This document shows positions 1 to 8,450 of a stretch of 64,000 bases of DNA, in pieces. How positions within the stretch are numbered: position 1 is the stretch's first letter; the number at the start of each line of letters is the position of its first letter. The stretch lies in NCBI GenBank assembly GCA_944384295.1, contig CALWSU010000003.1, positions 45,202-109,201 on the forward strand, written 5' to 3'. Under the pieces are notes generated by a model. It had not been told where the DNA came from. It saw only the letters and a list, made by a program, of their open reading frames with translations, and did no database searches. The translations under genes were made by a program, and so were the position numbers. The stretch is from an uncultured Lachnospiraceae bacterium. Its GTDB lineage: Bacteria > Bacillota > Clostridia > Lachnospirales > Anaerotignaceae.

Positions 1-507
1 TTGTGTGATTTCTGAAATCTCCTCATAAGAAAATCCTTGCATTTCTCGCAACACCAATGCCGTTTTATGCTCTGGAGATAATTGCTCCAGCGCAGTGACA
101 ACTTCCTGACGCAATTCTTGGCGAATCAGACTTTGCTCTGGTGTATCTGCGGTATCTGCAAATTGTCTTTGATAATTGCCATCTTCTTGCTCTAATTCTG
201 CATCTAAAGAATACGTTTGTTTTCCTTTTCTTTTCCGCATTTCATCTATACAAGTATTGACTGCAATGCGATAAATCCATGTAGAAAAAGTAGATTTTCC
301 ATCAAATTTTGAAAGATTGCGATATGCTTTTAAAAATACTTCTTGTGAAATATCTTTGACATCTTCACCCGCACCCATAGTGCGCAATACAATATGATAC
401 ACGATTTTTTCATGTCGTTGTAATAATTCTTCCAACGCCTCCATGTTTCCCTGTTTGGCTCGTTGCACCAAAACATCATTTTCCATTTCCACGACGGATT
501 GTTTCAC
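1..507 (-). CDS. ECF-type RNA polymerase sigma factor, 3' end beyond the window
   Basis: The minus-strand frame stays open for 169 codons from a GTG at 507 to the window edge, so the C-terminus is missing. The GTG has a GGGG Shine-Dalgarno about 7 nt upstream; an ATG seven codons further in (486) is the alternative. The protein has the sigma region 2 signature (DVKDISQEVFLKAYRNL, then FDGKSTFSTWIYRIAVNTC) around residues 45-85, an acidic linker, and the start of region 4 (LSPEHKTALVLREMQGFSYEEI). The order and spacing fit extracytoplasmic-function sigma factors of the SigW/RpoE kind. An anti-sigma gene would be expected just downstream, outside the window. The regulon cannot be told from the sequence. 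Confidence 0.88.
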   Translation of the reverse strand, partial: MKQSVVEMENDVLVQRAKQGNMEALEELLQRHEKIVYHIVLRTMGAGEDVKDISQEVFLKAYRNLSKFDGKSTFSTWIYRIAVNTCIDEMRKRKGKQTYSLDAELEQEDGNYQRQFADTADTPEQSLIRQELRQEVVTALEQLSPEHKTALVLREMQGFSYEEISEITQ

Positions 508-551
508 ATTTTCACCCCGTTTTCTATCCTTTTTGAATCAGAAGATACACG

Positions 552-594
552 AAAAAACCCGCCAAAACATTGCAGACAACGTTTTAACGGGTTT
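552..594 (-). terminator. Intrinsic terminator of tRNA copy 1
   Basis: On the minus strand AAACCCGTTAAAAC pairs with GTTTTGGCGGGTTT across a 12-nt loop and is followed by T residues. It lies just after the 3' end of the tRNA gene at 602-675. Confidence 0.75.
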
Positions 595-601
595 GAAACA
601 G

Positions 602-675
602 TCGAGGCGACAAGATTTGAACTTGCGACCTCTACATCCCTAATGTAGCGCTCTACCAAGCTGAGCCACGCCTCG
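602..675 (-). tRNA. tRNA-Pro (anticodon AGG), copy 1
   Basis: The cloverleaf folds fully on the minus strand: acceptor CGAGGCG/CGCCTCG, D stem GCTC/GAGC, anticodon stem CTACA/TGTAG with loop TTAGGGA, and T arm with loop TTCAAAT. Discriminator A is at 602 and no CCA is encoded. The loop gives anticodon AGG, reading CCU and, if A34 becomes inosine, CCC/CCA. C1-G72, A73 and G35-G36 fit proline identity. It has its own promoter and terminator, and is identical to the copy 203 bp upstream. Confidence 0.9.
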
Positions 676-686
676 ACGACTTCCTT

Positions 687-715
687 ATCTTACTATACAA
701 AATGATTTTTGTCAA
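687..715 (-). promoter_or_regulatory. Sigma-A promoter of tRNA copy 1
   Basis: TTGACA (710-715), a 17-nt spacer and TAAGAT (687-692) on the minus strand, ending 11 nt before the mature tRNA 5' end. Confidence 0.7.
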
Positions 716-765
716 CCAAATTTTCTCTTTCCTATGTTTCTTTTCACATACAAAAAAATGAAAAT

Positions 766-797
766 TAAAAAAGGTACAACCACTTTTGATTGTACCC
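766..797 (-). terminator. Intrinsic terminator of tRNA copy 2
   Basis: Minus-strand hairpin GGTACAA/TTGTACC followed by a run of six T, just after the second tRNA gene. It shows that the two tRNA copies are separate transcription units. Confidence 0.7.
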
Positions 798-804
798 CTT
801 CACA

Positions 805-878
805 TCGAGGCGACAAGATTTGAACTTGCGACCTCTACATCCCTAATGTAGCGCTCTACCAAGCTGAGCCACGCCTCG
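805..878 (-). tRNA. tRNA-Pro (anticodon AGG), copy 2
   Basis: Identical in every base to the gene at 602-675, so it has the same cloverleaf and the same AGG anticodon with A at position 34. No CCA is encoded. Its own promoter and terminator flank it. The flanks differ from those of the first copy apart from the promoter core, so the duplication is either old or maintained by gene conversion. Confidence 0.9.
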
Positions 879-889
879 ACGACTTCTCT

Positions 890-918
890 ACTATACTATA
901 ACATTTTTATTTTGTCAA
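890..918 (-). promoter_or_regulatory. Sigma-A promoter of tRNA copy 2
   Basis: Minus-strand TTGACA (913-918), 17-nt spacer, TATAGT (890-895). A second TATAGT overlaps at 895-900 but would leave only 12 nt of spacer. Confidence 0.7.
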
Positions 919-960
919 CATTTATTTTTACTTTTTGACAAAATACCATCGCTTATACGC

Positions 961-998
961 AAAAAAGTGTTCCTATGGTATAGCCAAAGGAACACTTT
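961..998 (-). terminator. Intrinsic terminator of ridA
   Basis: Eleven-bp perfect stem AAAGTGTTCCT/AGGAACACTTT with a T run on the minus strand, 26 bp after the ridA stop codon. Confidence 0.8.
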
Positions 999-1023
999 GT
1001 GATACAATCAAATTTTGATACAA

Positions 1024-1404
1024 TTATTTGTTTGTAACAGCCAGAATTTCTACTTCGCACAGTACATTCTTAGGCAGTGTTTTTACTGCAACGCAAGAAC
1101 GAGCAGGTTTGTTTACGAAATATTTTGCATAGATTTCGTTGAATGTAGCGAAGTCACCCATATCAGCCAAGAAGCATGTTGTTTTTACAACGTCTGTGTA
1201 TGTCAGACCATTTGCTTCCAGAATTGCACCAATGTTTTTCATCACCTGTTCTGTCTGGTCAACGATTGTTGTTGCAACTACATCACCTACAGCAGGATCG
1301 ATGGGAACCTGACCAGAAGCAAACAGGAAACCATTCACTTCGATAGCCTGAGAATAAGGTCCAATTGCTGCGGGTGCTTTGTCTGTGTTTGTAACTTTCA
1401 TCAT
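1024..1404 (-). CDS. ridA: RidA family enamine/imine deaminase
   Basis: A 126-residue protein of the length usual for RidA/YjgF/YER057c. The family hydrolyses reactive 2-aminoacrylate-type enamines made by PLP enzymes and acts as a small cytosolic trimer. Visible family features are the N-terminal APAAIGPYSQA segment (about residues 10-20), the central SGQVPIDP block, and the C-terminal RSCVAVKTLPKNVLCEVE segment, whose Arg binds the substrate carboxylate. The start has two adjacent ATG codons behind GGAGGT; the first leaves a 9-nt spacing. It is a single-gene unit with its own promoter and terminator. In an amino-acid fermenter such activity would protect PLP enzymes; that role here is inference. 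Confidence 0.93.
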   Translation of the reverse strand: MMKVTNTDKAPAAIGPYSQAIEVNGFLFASGQVPIDPAVGDVVATTIVDQTEQVMKNIGAILEANGLTYTDVVKTTCFLADMGDFATFNEIYAKYFVNKPARSCVAVKTLPKNVLCEVEILAVTNK

Positions 1405-1445
1405 AATTGATTACCTCCGTATATTCCATATTTTTCTTATCTTCT

Positions 1446-1474
1446 ATTGTAGTCTAAAGACAAAGTCAAGTCAA
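1446..1474 (-). promoter_or_regulatory. Promoter of ridA
   Basis: Minus-strand TTGACT (1469-1474), 17-nt spacer, TACAAT (1446-1451), about 40 bp upstream of the ridA start. Confidence 0.65.
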
Positions 1475-1621
1475 TGTATTTTTATCAAATACATGATATT
1501 TTATTTTATTGCATGAAAATTTGTTTCAAATGTTTCTTTTTTCCATGATTTCGGTTAAAATAGAAATGTTATGGTAAAAATGAATCATTTTGATACAAGA
1601 TAGAAAGAAAGGACGAAATAT

Positions 1622-3211
1622 ATGAGCAATTTGGAAGCCATTCAAAAGCGCCGTATTTTTGGTATTATCTCACACCCTGACGCAGGGAAAACGACACTAA
1701 CAGAAAAATTGCTGCTGCATGGCGGTGCGATTCGAGAAGCTGGAACCGTCAAAGCTAGAAGAAACGCAAAATTTGCAAAAAGTGACTGGATGGAAATCGA
1801 AAAGCAAAGAGGGATTTCTGTCACTTCTTCTGTCATGCAATTTGAATATGATGGAAAAGTGGTATCTATTATGGATACACCAGGGCATAATGACTTTGGG
1901 GAAGACACCTATCGTATTTTAACATCTGTTGACAGTGCAGTTATGGTAATCGACGCTGCAAAAGGGGTAGAAGCACAGACTGTAAAACTCTTTAAGGTTT
2001 GTAGTATGCGTGAAATCCCCATTTTCACATTTATCAATAAATTAGACAGACAATCCAAAGACCCTTTAGACTGTATGGCAGACTTAGAGGACGCATTGGG
2101 CTTACCTTCTACCGCAGTCACATGGCCTATTGGCAATGGTTTGACATTTGAAGGGATTTATGACCGTCTGGAAAACAAAGTATACTTATACAAACAAAAA
2201 GATGGTGTCGTAGAACTTGGTGCAAATGGTGTATTTGGTGACACATTGGAAGGTGTGATTTCTGACGCAAATCTGGATATTTTGCGTGGGGAAATGGAAT
2301 TATTAGATGGTGCAGGAAATCCTTTTGATTTACAAGCCATCAAAGATGGGAAATTATCTCCTGTGTTCTTTGGCTCTGCACTTGCTGACTTTGGTATTAC
2401 ACCATTTTTGAAGCACTTCTTAGAATGGTCTCCTGCGCCTGGTGTCAGAAAAACAACAACTGGTACTGTCGCACCGACAGACGAATTTTTCAGCGGCTTT
2501 ATATTCAAAATTCAGGCAAATATGAATCCTGCCCATCGTGACAGATTGGCATTTTTGCGCATTTGTTCTGGTACATTTGAAAGAGGTATGTCTGTAACAC
2601 TCTCCAGAACCGGAAAACAAATGAAACTGAGCCAGTCCACACACTTGATGGCAAACGACAGAGAAACGGTGGAAACTGCCATTGCAGGTGATATTATCGG
2701 TATCTATGACAGCGGCAACTATCAAATCGGGGATACATTGACCAACCGAAAAGAAAAATTATTCTTTGAGCCTCTGCCTACTTTCCCGCCGGAATTATTT
2801 TGCCGTGTACACCCTGTCAATTCGCTCAAGGCAAAGCAATTCCAAAAAGGGGTTCAGCAGCTTGCCCAAGAAGGTGCCATTCAGGTATATCATAATGAAT
2901 TTAATGATGTCATTTTAGGCGCAGTTGGTCAGTTACAATTTGAGGTATTTGAATACCGCCTGAACAATGAATACAATTCAGAAGTACGTATGGAACCTTT
3001 GGATTTCAGTGTTGCGCGTTGGGTAGCACCTGGTTCTCCGAAAGACATCAAAGATTATGTAGTTGCACGTAGTGCATTGGTGTATGACCACTTTGAACGT
3101 CCAATTTTATTGTTTGCTAACCAATATACACTGAACAATTTTGAACAAAAAAATCCTGATGTTAAACTAGTAGAGGCTTTGGACGTAGACGATACAGAAT
3201 ATCATTCATAA
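1622..3211 (+). CDS. prfC: Peptide chain release factor 3
   Basis: This 529-residue translational GTPase removes RF1/RF2 from the ribosome after peptide release. The G domain carries the P loop SHPDAGKTT (17-25), the DTPGH switch (85-89) and NKLD (139-142), where RF3 reads SHPDAGKTT rather than the EF-G form. The RF3-specific stretch AKSDWMEIEKQRGISVTSS follows the P loop. Beta-barrel domain II and the RF3 C-terminal domain fill the rest, and the length equals the family norm. The ATG at 1622 follows an AGAAAGGA Shine-Dalgarno. It stands alone between divergent ridA and a convergent anti-sigma gene. I see no convincing -35/-10 pair in the 217 bp upstream. Confidence 0.96.
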   Translation: MSNLEAIQKRRIFGIISHPDAGKTTLTEKLLLHGGAIREAGTVKARRNAKFAKSDWMEIEKQRGISVTSSVMQFEYDGKVVSIMDTPGHNDFGEDTYRILTSVDSAVMVIDAAKGVEAQTVKLFKVCSMREIPIFTFINKLDRQSKDPLDCMADLEDALGLPSTAVTWPIGNGLTFEGIYDRLENKVYLYKQKDGVVELGANGVFGDTLEGVISDANLDILRGEMELLDGAGNPFDLQAIKDGKLSPVFFGSALADFGITPFLKHFLEWSPAPGVRKTTTGTVAPTDEFFSGFIFKIQANMNPAHRDRLAFLRICSGTFERGMSVTLSRTGKQMKLSQSTHLMANDRETVETAIAGDIIGIYDSGNYQIGDTLTNRKEKLFFEPLPTFPPELFCRVHPVNSLKAKQFQKGVQQLAQEGAIQVYHNEFNDVILGAVGQLQFEVFEYRLNNEYNSEVRMEPLDFSVARWVAPGSPKDIKDYVVARSALVYDHFERPILLFANQYTLNNFEQKNPDVKLVEALDVDDTEYHS

Positions 3212-3235
3212 TATGCTATTTTTGTAAAACATATC

Positions 3236-3273
3236 AAAAACGCGCCAGTATCTTCTGATACCAGCGCGTTTTT
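3236..3273. terminator. Bidirectional terminator between prfC and the anti-sigma gene
   Basis: AAAAACGCG pairs with CGCGTTTTT, with an inner GTATC/GATAC helix. The A/T flanks serve both convergent genes. Confidence 0.75.
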
Positions 3274-3304
3274 CATTTATTGCATTTCTATAATCAACAT
3301 GTTA

Positions 3305-4054
3305 TCATTCACCTGCCATTACTTCTTCCACCATTTGCTGCATACCTGCTTCGCCCAAATCAGAATCGAAAACAGTTAAGGTATAAGCCACTTCGGCATC
3401 TTCCCAAAAATAACTTTCTACTACATTTTCTTCTACTTCTTCAGAACCATAACTAATAGCGATTTCACCTGCTGCTTCTCTTTGTTTATCTTCTTCTGTC
3501 AATGTATAATCGGGTGGTACAAATTTATGTGCTTGCACACTATATCCTTCTGGTACCACTTGTCCTGCATCTGCATAAATATTGCCATCTTCCCCTGTCA
3601 AAACAGCAATCTTTCCATCTTTTTCATACGAAATGCTTAACAGTGCATATTTTTTTCCATAAGGATTACCTTCTGTATCCAATGCATTCGTAAAACCTGT
3701 CGCAGCATCTCGGAATGTAAAACCATTGGAAAATGTTTCTACACTTTTGATGTCAAAACCTACTTTTTCTTCTTCTTTCCCTAAATCAGCATAAGAATCA
3801 CAGCTAATATAACTATGACTTTCTACGCCGCCCAATTGAATCGCTGCATAACAACTAACCGATGCAACGCAAAGAATTGCTGCAACTACTAATTTTTTTG
3901 GTGTGAATAATTTCATAGCTTTTCTCTCCTTTTTCTCATACAAATATGCCTTTGTTTTGATACGCCCCAGCAAATCCGCAGAGGGTTCTATTTGTTCTGC
4001 ATATTGCTGCAAAGTATGTCTGATTTTATTATCAAAATCAAGATTGTTTTTCAT
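3305..4054 (-). CDS. Putative membrane-bound anti-sigma factor
   Basis: A 249-residue protein. Residues 1-50 are a charged cytosolic segment (about IRHTLQQYAEQIEPSADLL at 11-29), residues 54-73 form one membrane helix (KKLVVAAILCVASVSCYAAI), and about 175 mainly acidic residues lie outside. This topology, and a 17-bp overlap with the upstream ECF sigma gene, argue that it is the anti-sigma partner. I do not recognise a named anti-sigma domain: there is no clear HxxxCxxC zinc motif, so it is not a classical ZAS protein. The outer domain contains SYEKDGKIAVLTGEDG, which suggests a beta-rich sensory fold. The function is inferred mostly from context. Confidence 0.7.
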   Translation of the reverse strand: MKNNLDFDNKIRHTLQQYAEQIEPSADLLGRIKTKAYLYEKKERKAMKLFTPKKLVVAAILCVASVSCYAAIQLGGVESHSYISCDSYADLGKEEEKVGFDIKSVETFSNGFTFRDAATGFTNALDTEGNPYGKKYALLSISYEKDGKIAVLTGEDGNIYADAGQVVPEGYSVQAHKFVPPDYTLTEEDKQREAAGEIAISYGSEEVEENVVESYFWEDAEVAYTLTVFDSDLGEAGMQQMVEEVMAGE

Positions 4055-4610
4055 ATTGCCATGCCCCCTCTCGGTTTTTTGTACTTTCTGCTAAAGTTTT
4101 TTGCAAACGATGTTTTGCCGCAAAAAGTCTGGTTTTGACTGTAGCTTGTGGCGCAGTCAGAATTTGCGCAATTTCCTTGATAGAAAAATCATTGAAATAG
4201 TACAATATAATGACAGTGCGTTGTTTTGTGCTTAATGTTTGGATTGCCGCATATAAGTTTTCATATTCCGCTCGCTGTTCGCTCGGATAACTGTCCCAAA
4301 CCGATTCTATCGGTAAAACAGCATCTTCTATGGATATTGCTGTTTGTCGTTTACATGCTTTCCATGCGCAACGTGTCAAGATTTTGAAAAACCAAGTAGC
4401 AAAGCCATATGGATTTTGCAATTCTTGTATATGCAGCAGACAGTTGACAAAAGCCTCTTGTGCAACATCTTCCGCCAATGCAGTATCCCCACAAATGAAA
4501 GCGGCAGTGCGCACTGCTTTTTGTTGATATGCGGCAAAAATTGCATCAAATGCTTCTTGATTGCCCGCCTGCATTTGTTTCACTTGTACTGCTGTTTCTT
4601 CTTTGGTCAC
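4038..4610 (-). CDS. ECF-type RNA polymerase sigma factor
   Basis: A 190-residue sigma factor with regions 2 and 4 only. Region 2 (about 18-85) shows GDTALAEDVAQEAFVNCLLHI and the -10 recognition helix NPYGFATWFFKILTRCAWKA. Region 4 (about 120-175) reads LSTKQRTVIILYYFNDFSIKEIAQIL with TVKTRLFAAKHRLQK as the helix-turn-helix. GTG at 4610 is chosen because AGGAGG lies 10 nt upstream. The 3' end overlaps the membrane-protein gene behind it by 17 bp, so the two are translationally coupled. A GAACC-N16-CTCTATA element upstream may be an autoregulated ECF promoter. The inducing signal is unknown. Confidence 0.9.
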   Translation of the reverse strand: MTKEETAVQVKQMQAGNQEAFDAIFAAYQQKAVRTAAFICGDTALAEDVAQEAFVNCLLHIQELQNPYGFATWFFKILTRCAWKACKRQTAISIEDAVLPIESVWDSYPSEQRAEYENLYAAIQTLSTKQRTVIILYYFNDFSIKEIAQILTAPQATVKTRLFAAKHRLQKTLAESTKNREGAWQYEKQS

Positions 4611-4653
4611 AGTTCCTGCGCCTCCTTTCTGTGTCTTTTTGACGCGTCTATAC

Positions 4654-4682
4654 TATAGAGCAGATTTATGAGAAAAAGGTTC
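4654..4682 (-). promoter_or_regulatory. Candidate ECF-type, possibly autoregulated promoter
   Basis: On the minus strand GAACC (4678-4682) precedes CTCTATA (4654-4660) at a distance typical of ECF promoters with an AAC core in the -35 box. There is no good sigma-A -35. Autoregulation is common in ECF operons but not shown here. Confidence 0.35.
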
Positions 4683-4706
4683 TATCTCTTCAAAAATTTT
4701 TTACAG

Positions 4707-4748
4707 AAAAAAATCCCTGTGGATTTTTAGAATACCACAAGGATTTTT
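4707..4748 (-). terminator. Terminator at the end of the purine operon
   Basis: Minus-strand stem AAAATCCTTGTGG/CCACAGGGATTTT with one mismatch, followed by T residues, 13 bp after the purL stop codon. Confidence 0.75.
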
Positions 4749-4760
4749 TGTCATACAACT

Positions 4761-7700
4761 TTATTTCCAATACGCTACTGCGGAACGGAATAATTTCATA
4801 TCAAATTCGCCAGGTACATTTTGGTACAGACCATTTGCAATACGTTCGGAATGTCCCATTTTACCCAATACACGTCCGTCAGGAGAAAGCAGACCTTCTA
4901 CTGCCCAAGCGGAGCCATTGGGATTATATTGTATCTCATTGGTTGGATTGCCGTTTTGATCCACATATTGTGTCAAAATTTGTCCGTTATCCGCCAATTT
5001 CTGCAACAAGCTTTCTTCCGCCAGCAAACGTCCTTCCCCATGTGAGATAGGCACTGTAAAAATGTCACCTACAGATACTTCTGTCAGCCAAGGAGAATTG
5101 TTTGTTGCCAAACGTGTACGTACCAATTTGGATTGGTGTCTATGTATGGTATTATAGGTCAATGTCGGGCAACTTGCATCAGTATCAATGATTTTGCCAT
5201 ATGGCACCAATCCCAGCTTAATCAATGCTTGGAAACCGTTACAAATCCCACAAATCAAACCATCTTTTTCTTCTAACAGCTTTGTAACTGCCTCTTTGAC
5301 TTCTGGATTGCGGAAAAATGCTGTGATAAATTTCCCAGAACCATCTGGTTCGTCCCCGCCAGAAAAGCCGCCAGGAATGAATATCATCTGACTATCTGCC
5401 AGTTTCTTTGCAAATGTTTCTACTGAATGTGCAATGCCGGAAGCAGAAAGATTGTTGATGACAAAAATTTCCGCTTCTGCGCCTGCTTTTTCCATGGCTT
5501 TTGCAGAATCATATTCACAGTTGGTACCAGGGAATACAGGAATCAAAACTTTTGGTTTTGCAAAATGCAGACTAGGTTTTGCTACAGTTTGTGCTTGATA
5601 TGTAATGGTCGGAATTTCTGTCTTTTCTGTTTTCAAGTTACAACTATAAATCGGTTCTAACTTGCTTTCATACACATCATATAATTCTTGCAATGCAATA
5701 GAAACGCCGTCTTTGACAATTGCATTGCCGCCAGTTGTACCCAAACAGATACCAATTTCATCATCTGTATTCAGTTCCAGCACAAACGCACCATACTGAT
5801 AACCGAAAATATCTTCTTTGGTCAGACCATTTGCATAAGTAAAACCAATATCATTCCCCATTGCCATTTTTAAGATTGCTTCTGCAATACCGCCATAAGT
5901 TGGTGTATATGCCGCACATACCTTGCCTTCACGCATCAATGTATTGACCTGTGCAAACAGAGATTTTAAGCTTTCTGTTGTTGGCAAACCATTTGCGTCA
6001 TATTCTGGTTTACACAATACTACTTTATGTCCTGCCTGTTTGAACTCAGGAGAAATAATATGGTTCACATGTTCTGTGGTCACTGCAAAAGATACCAATG
6101 TAGGAGGTACATCAATCTGTTCAAAACTGCCGCTCATAGAGTCTTTCCCACCAATTGCAGCAATTTCCAAACCTTTTTGTGCCATAAACGCACCCAATAA
6201 CGCCGCCATAGGTTTGCCCCAACGTTTGGGATCTTTCATAGGTTTTTCAAAATATTCTTGGAAAGACAAATATACATCTTCAAATTTTGCGCCAGTTGCC
6301 ACCAATTTTGCTACGGATTCTACAACTGCTAAATATGCGCTATGATAAGGGCTCTTTTCTGCGATAAATGGATTATAGCCCCAAGCCATAACAGAGCAAG
6401 TGGAAGCGTCTGCTTTTTCCATAGATACTTTATTGACCATTGCTTGAATGGGTGTTCTTTGATTTTTGCCGCCGAATGGCATCAATACCGTACCTGCGCC
6501 AATGGTAGAGTCAAAACGTTCTGACAAACCGCGTTTGGAACATACATTCAAATCTCCAGCCAAATCCATATAAGCTGCTTTGAAATCGTCTTTGATTTCT
6601 TTTGCATAAGATTGTGGCGCAGCAGGTGCAACATCAATATGTTTTTCTGCACCATTGGAATTTAAGAATTCACGGGAAATATTGACAATCTGTTTCCCAT
6701 TCCATGTCATAACAAGATATGGTTTTGCTTTCACTTCTGCCACAATGGTAGCTTCCAGATTTTCCTGATATGCCAATTCTTTGAAACGTTCTACATCTTT
6801 AGCCGCTACCACAACTGCCATACGTTCTTGAGATTCACTAATCGCAAGCTCTGTACCGTCCAAACCTTCATATTTTTTGGGCACTGCATTCAGATTGATT
6901 TCCAGACCATCTGCCAATTCGCCAATCGCAACAGATACACCACCTGCACCAAAGTCATTACAACGTTTGATAAGCAAAGAGGCTTCTTTGTTACGGAATA
7001 ATCTTTGCAGTTTTCTTTCTTCGGGCGCATTGCCTTTTTGCACTTCTGCGCCGCAGCTTTCCAAAGAATGTAATGTATGTGATTTGGAGGAACCTGTTGC
7101 ACCGCCGCAGCCATCGCGCCCGGTTCTGCCACCCAGCAAAATGACAATATCGCCATCTTCGGGGCGTTCTCTGCGTACATTTTCCGCAGGCGCCGCGCCG
7201 ATAACTGCGCCAATTTCCATTCTTTTTGCAACATATCCATCGTGATACAATTCATCTACTTGCCCAGTTGCCAAACCGATTTGGTTCCCATAAGAACTAT
7301 ATCCTGCTGCCGCGGTTGTAACGATTTTACGTTGTGGCAATTTTCCTTCCAAGGTTTCGGAAACTGGTTTCAAGGGGTCTGCTGCACCTGTCACACGCAT
7401 TGCCGCATACACATAAGAACGACCACTCAAAGGATCACGAATTGCACCGCCGATACAGGTTGCTGCGCCACCAAAAGGCTCAATTTCTGTAGGGTGGTTA
7501 TGTGTTTCATTTTTGAATAGTAACAACCATTTTTCGGTTTTTCCATCGACTTCCACATCAATTTTTACAGTACATGCATTGATTTCCTCAGATTCATCTA
7601 ACTTTTCTAGTTTTCCTTGCTGTTTGAGGAATTTTGCAACAATGGTACCCATATCCATTAAATTGATGGGTTTTGTTCTACCAATTGCTTCTCTTGTTTT

Positions 7701-8447
7701 CAAATATTCCTGATATGCTCCTTCTAATAGTGCATCTTCAAATTTTACACTATCAATCGTAGTCAAGAATGTAGTATGACGACAATGGTCAGACCAATAG
7801 GTGTCAATCATTTTGATTTCTGTAATGGTTGGATCTCTATGTTCGCTTTGGAAATATGCCTGACATACTTTGATATCGTCTAAATCCATTGCCAGACCTT
7901 GATCAGCGACAAACTGCGCCAATGCAGATTCATCCATCTGACAAAAACCGTCCAAAGTTGCTACTTCTGTAGGAATATCGTAAACGACTTCCAAAGTACC
8001 AAAAGGTTCCAATGCTGCTTCTCTGGATTCTACTGGATTGATCACATATTTTTTGACTGCTTCCACATCAGCATCTGTCAAATCACCATATAATAAGTAC
8101 ACTGTTGCGCTCTTTACCAAAGGACGTTCCTGTTTGGAAATAATCTGAATACATTCTGCCGCGGAATTTGCACGCTGGTCAAATTGTCCTGGCAAATATT
8201 CTACTGCAAATACTTTTGCGCCATCTTGTGGAATATCTTCCAACAAATTATCCAATTGTGGTTCTGAAAATACAGTTGTTTTGCATTGTTCAAATAAATC
8301 TTTTTCGATATGTTCTACATCATATCGATTCAAAAGGCGCAAACCAGTTAAAGCACGAATCCCCAATAACTGTACCAAATCATTGCGCAGACCGTCTGCT
8401 TCTGTTTGCAATCCTTGTTTTTTTTCGACATAAATTCTGTAAACCAT
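4761..8447 (-). CDS. purL: Phosphoribosylformylglycinamidine synthase, single-chain (PurL with PurQ domain)
   Basis: At 1228 residues this is the large one-chain FGAM synthase, which turns FGAR, glutamine and ATP into FGAM. The synthetase half shows the HNHPTEIEPFGGAATCIGG signature and a second ATP-binding-like half. The last 250 or so residues form a class I glutamine amidotransferase beginning VLIPVFPGTNCEYD, with the nucleophile in GICNGFQ and the catalytic His in SHGEGRLL. No separate purS or purQ is needed, and none is seen. GGAGGTG lies 8 nt before the ATG, at the very end of purD, 3 bp away. It is the last gene of the operon, followed by a terminator. Confidence 0.96.
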   Translation of the reverse strand: MVYRIYVEKKQGLQTEADGLRNDLVQLLGIRALTGLRLLNRYDVEHIEKDLFEQCKTTVFSEPQLDNLLEDIPQDGAKVFAVEYLPGQFDQRANSAAECIQIISKQERPLVKSATVYLLYGDLTDADVEAVKKYVINPVESREAALEPFGTLEVVYDIPTEVATLDGFCQMDESALAQFVADQGLAMDLDDIKVCQAYFQSEHRDPTITEIKMIDTYWSDHCRHTTFLTTIDSVKFEDALLEGAYQEYLKTREAIGRTKPINLMDMGTIVAKFLKQQGKLEKLDESEEINACTVKIDVEVDGKTEKWLLLFKNETHNHPTEIEPFGGAATCIGGAIRDPLSGRSYVYAAMRVTGAADPLKPVSETLEGKLPQRKIVTTAAAGYSSYGNQIGLATGQVDELYHDGYVAKRMEIGAVIGAAPAENVRRERPEDGDIVILLGGRTGRDGCGGATGSSKSHTLHSLESCGAEVQKGNAPEERKLQRLFRNKEASLLIKRCNDFGAGGVSVAIGELADGLEINLNAVPKKYEGLDGTELAISESQERMAVVVAAKDVERFKELAYQENLEATIVAEVKAKPYLVMTWNGKQIVNISREFLNSNGAEKHIDVAPAAPQSYAKEIKDDFKAAYMDLAGDLNVCSKRGLSERFDSTIGAGTVLMPFGGKNQRTPIQAMVNKVSMEKADASTCSVMAWGYNPFIAEKSPYHSAYLAVVESVAKLVATGAKFEDVYLSFQEYFEKPMKDPKRWGKPMAALLGAFMAQKGLEIAAIGGKDSMSGSFEQIDVPPTLVSFAVTTEHVNHIISPEFKQAGHKVVLCKPEYDANGLPTTESLKSLFAQVNTLMREGKVCAAYTPTYGGIAEAILKMAMGNDIGFTYANGLTKEDIFGYQYGAFVLELNTDDEIGICLGTTGGNAIVKDGVSIALQELYDVYESKLEPIYSCNLKTEKTEIPTITYQAQTVAKPSLHFAKPKVLIPVFPGTNCEYDSAKAMEKAGAEAEIFVINNLSASGIAHSVETFAKKLADSQMIFIPGGFSGGDEPDGSGKFITAFFRNPEVKEAVTKLLEEKDGLICGICNGFQALIKLGLVPYGKIIDTDASCPTLTYNTIHRHQSKLVRTRLATNNSPWLTEVSVGDIFTVPISHGEGRLLAEESLLQKLADNGQILTQYVDQNGNPTNEIQYNPNGSAWAVEGLLSPDGRVLGKMGHSERIANGLYQNVPGEFDMKLFRSAVAYWK

Positions 8448-8450
8448 GTG

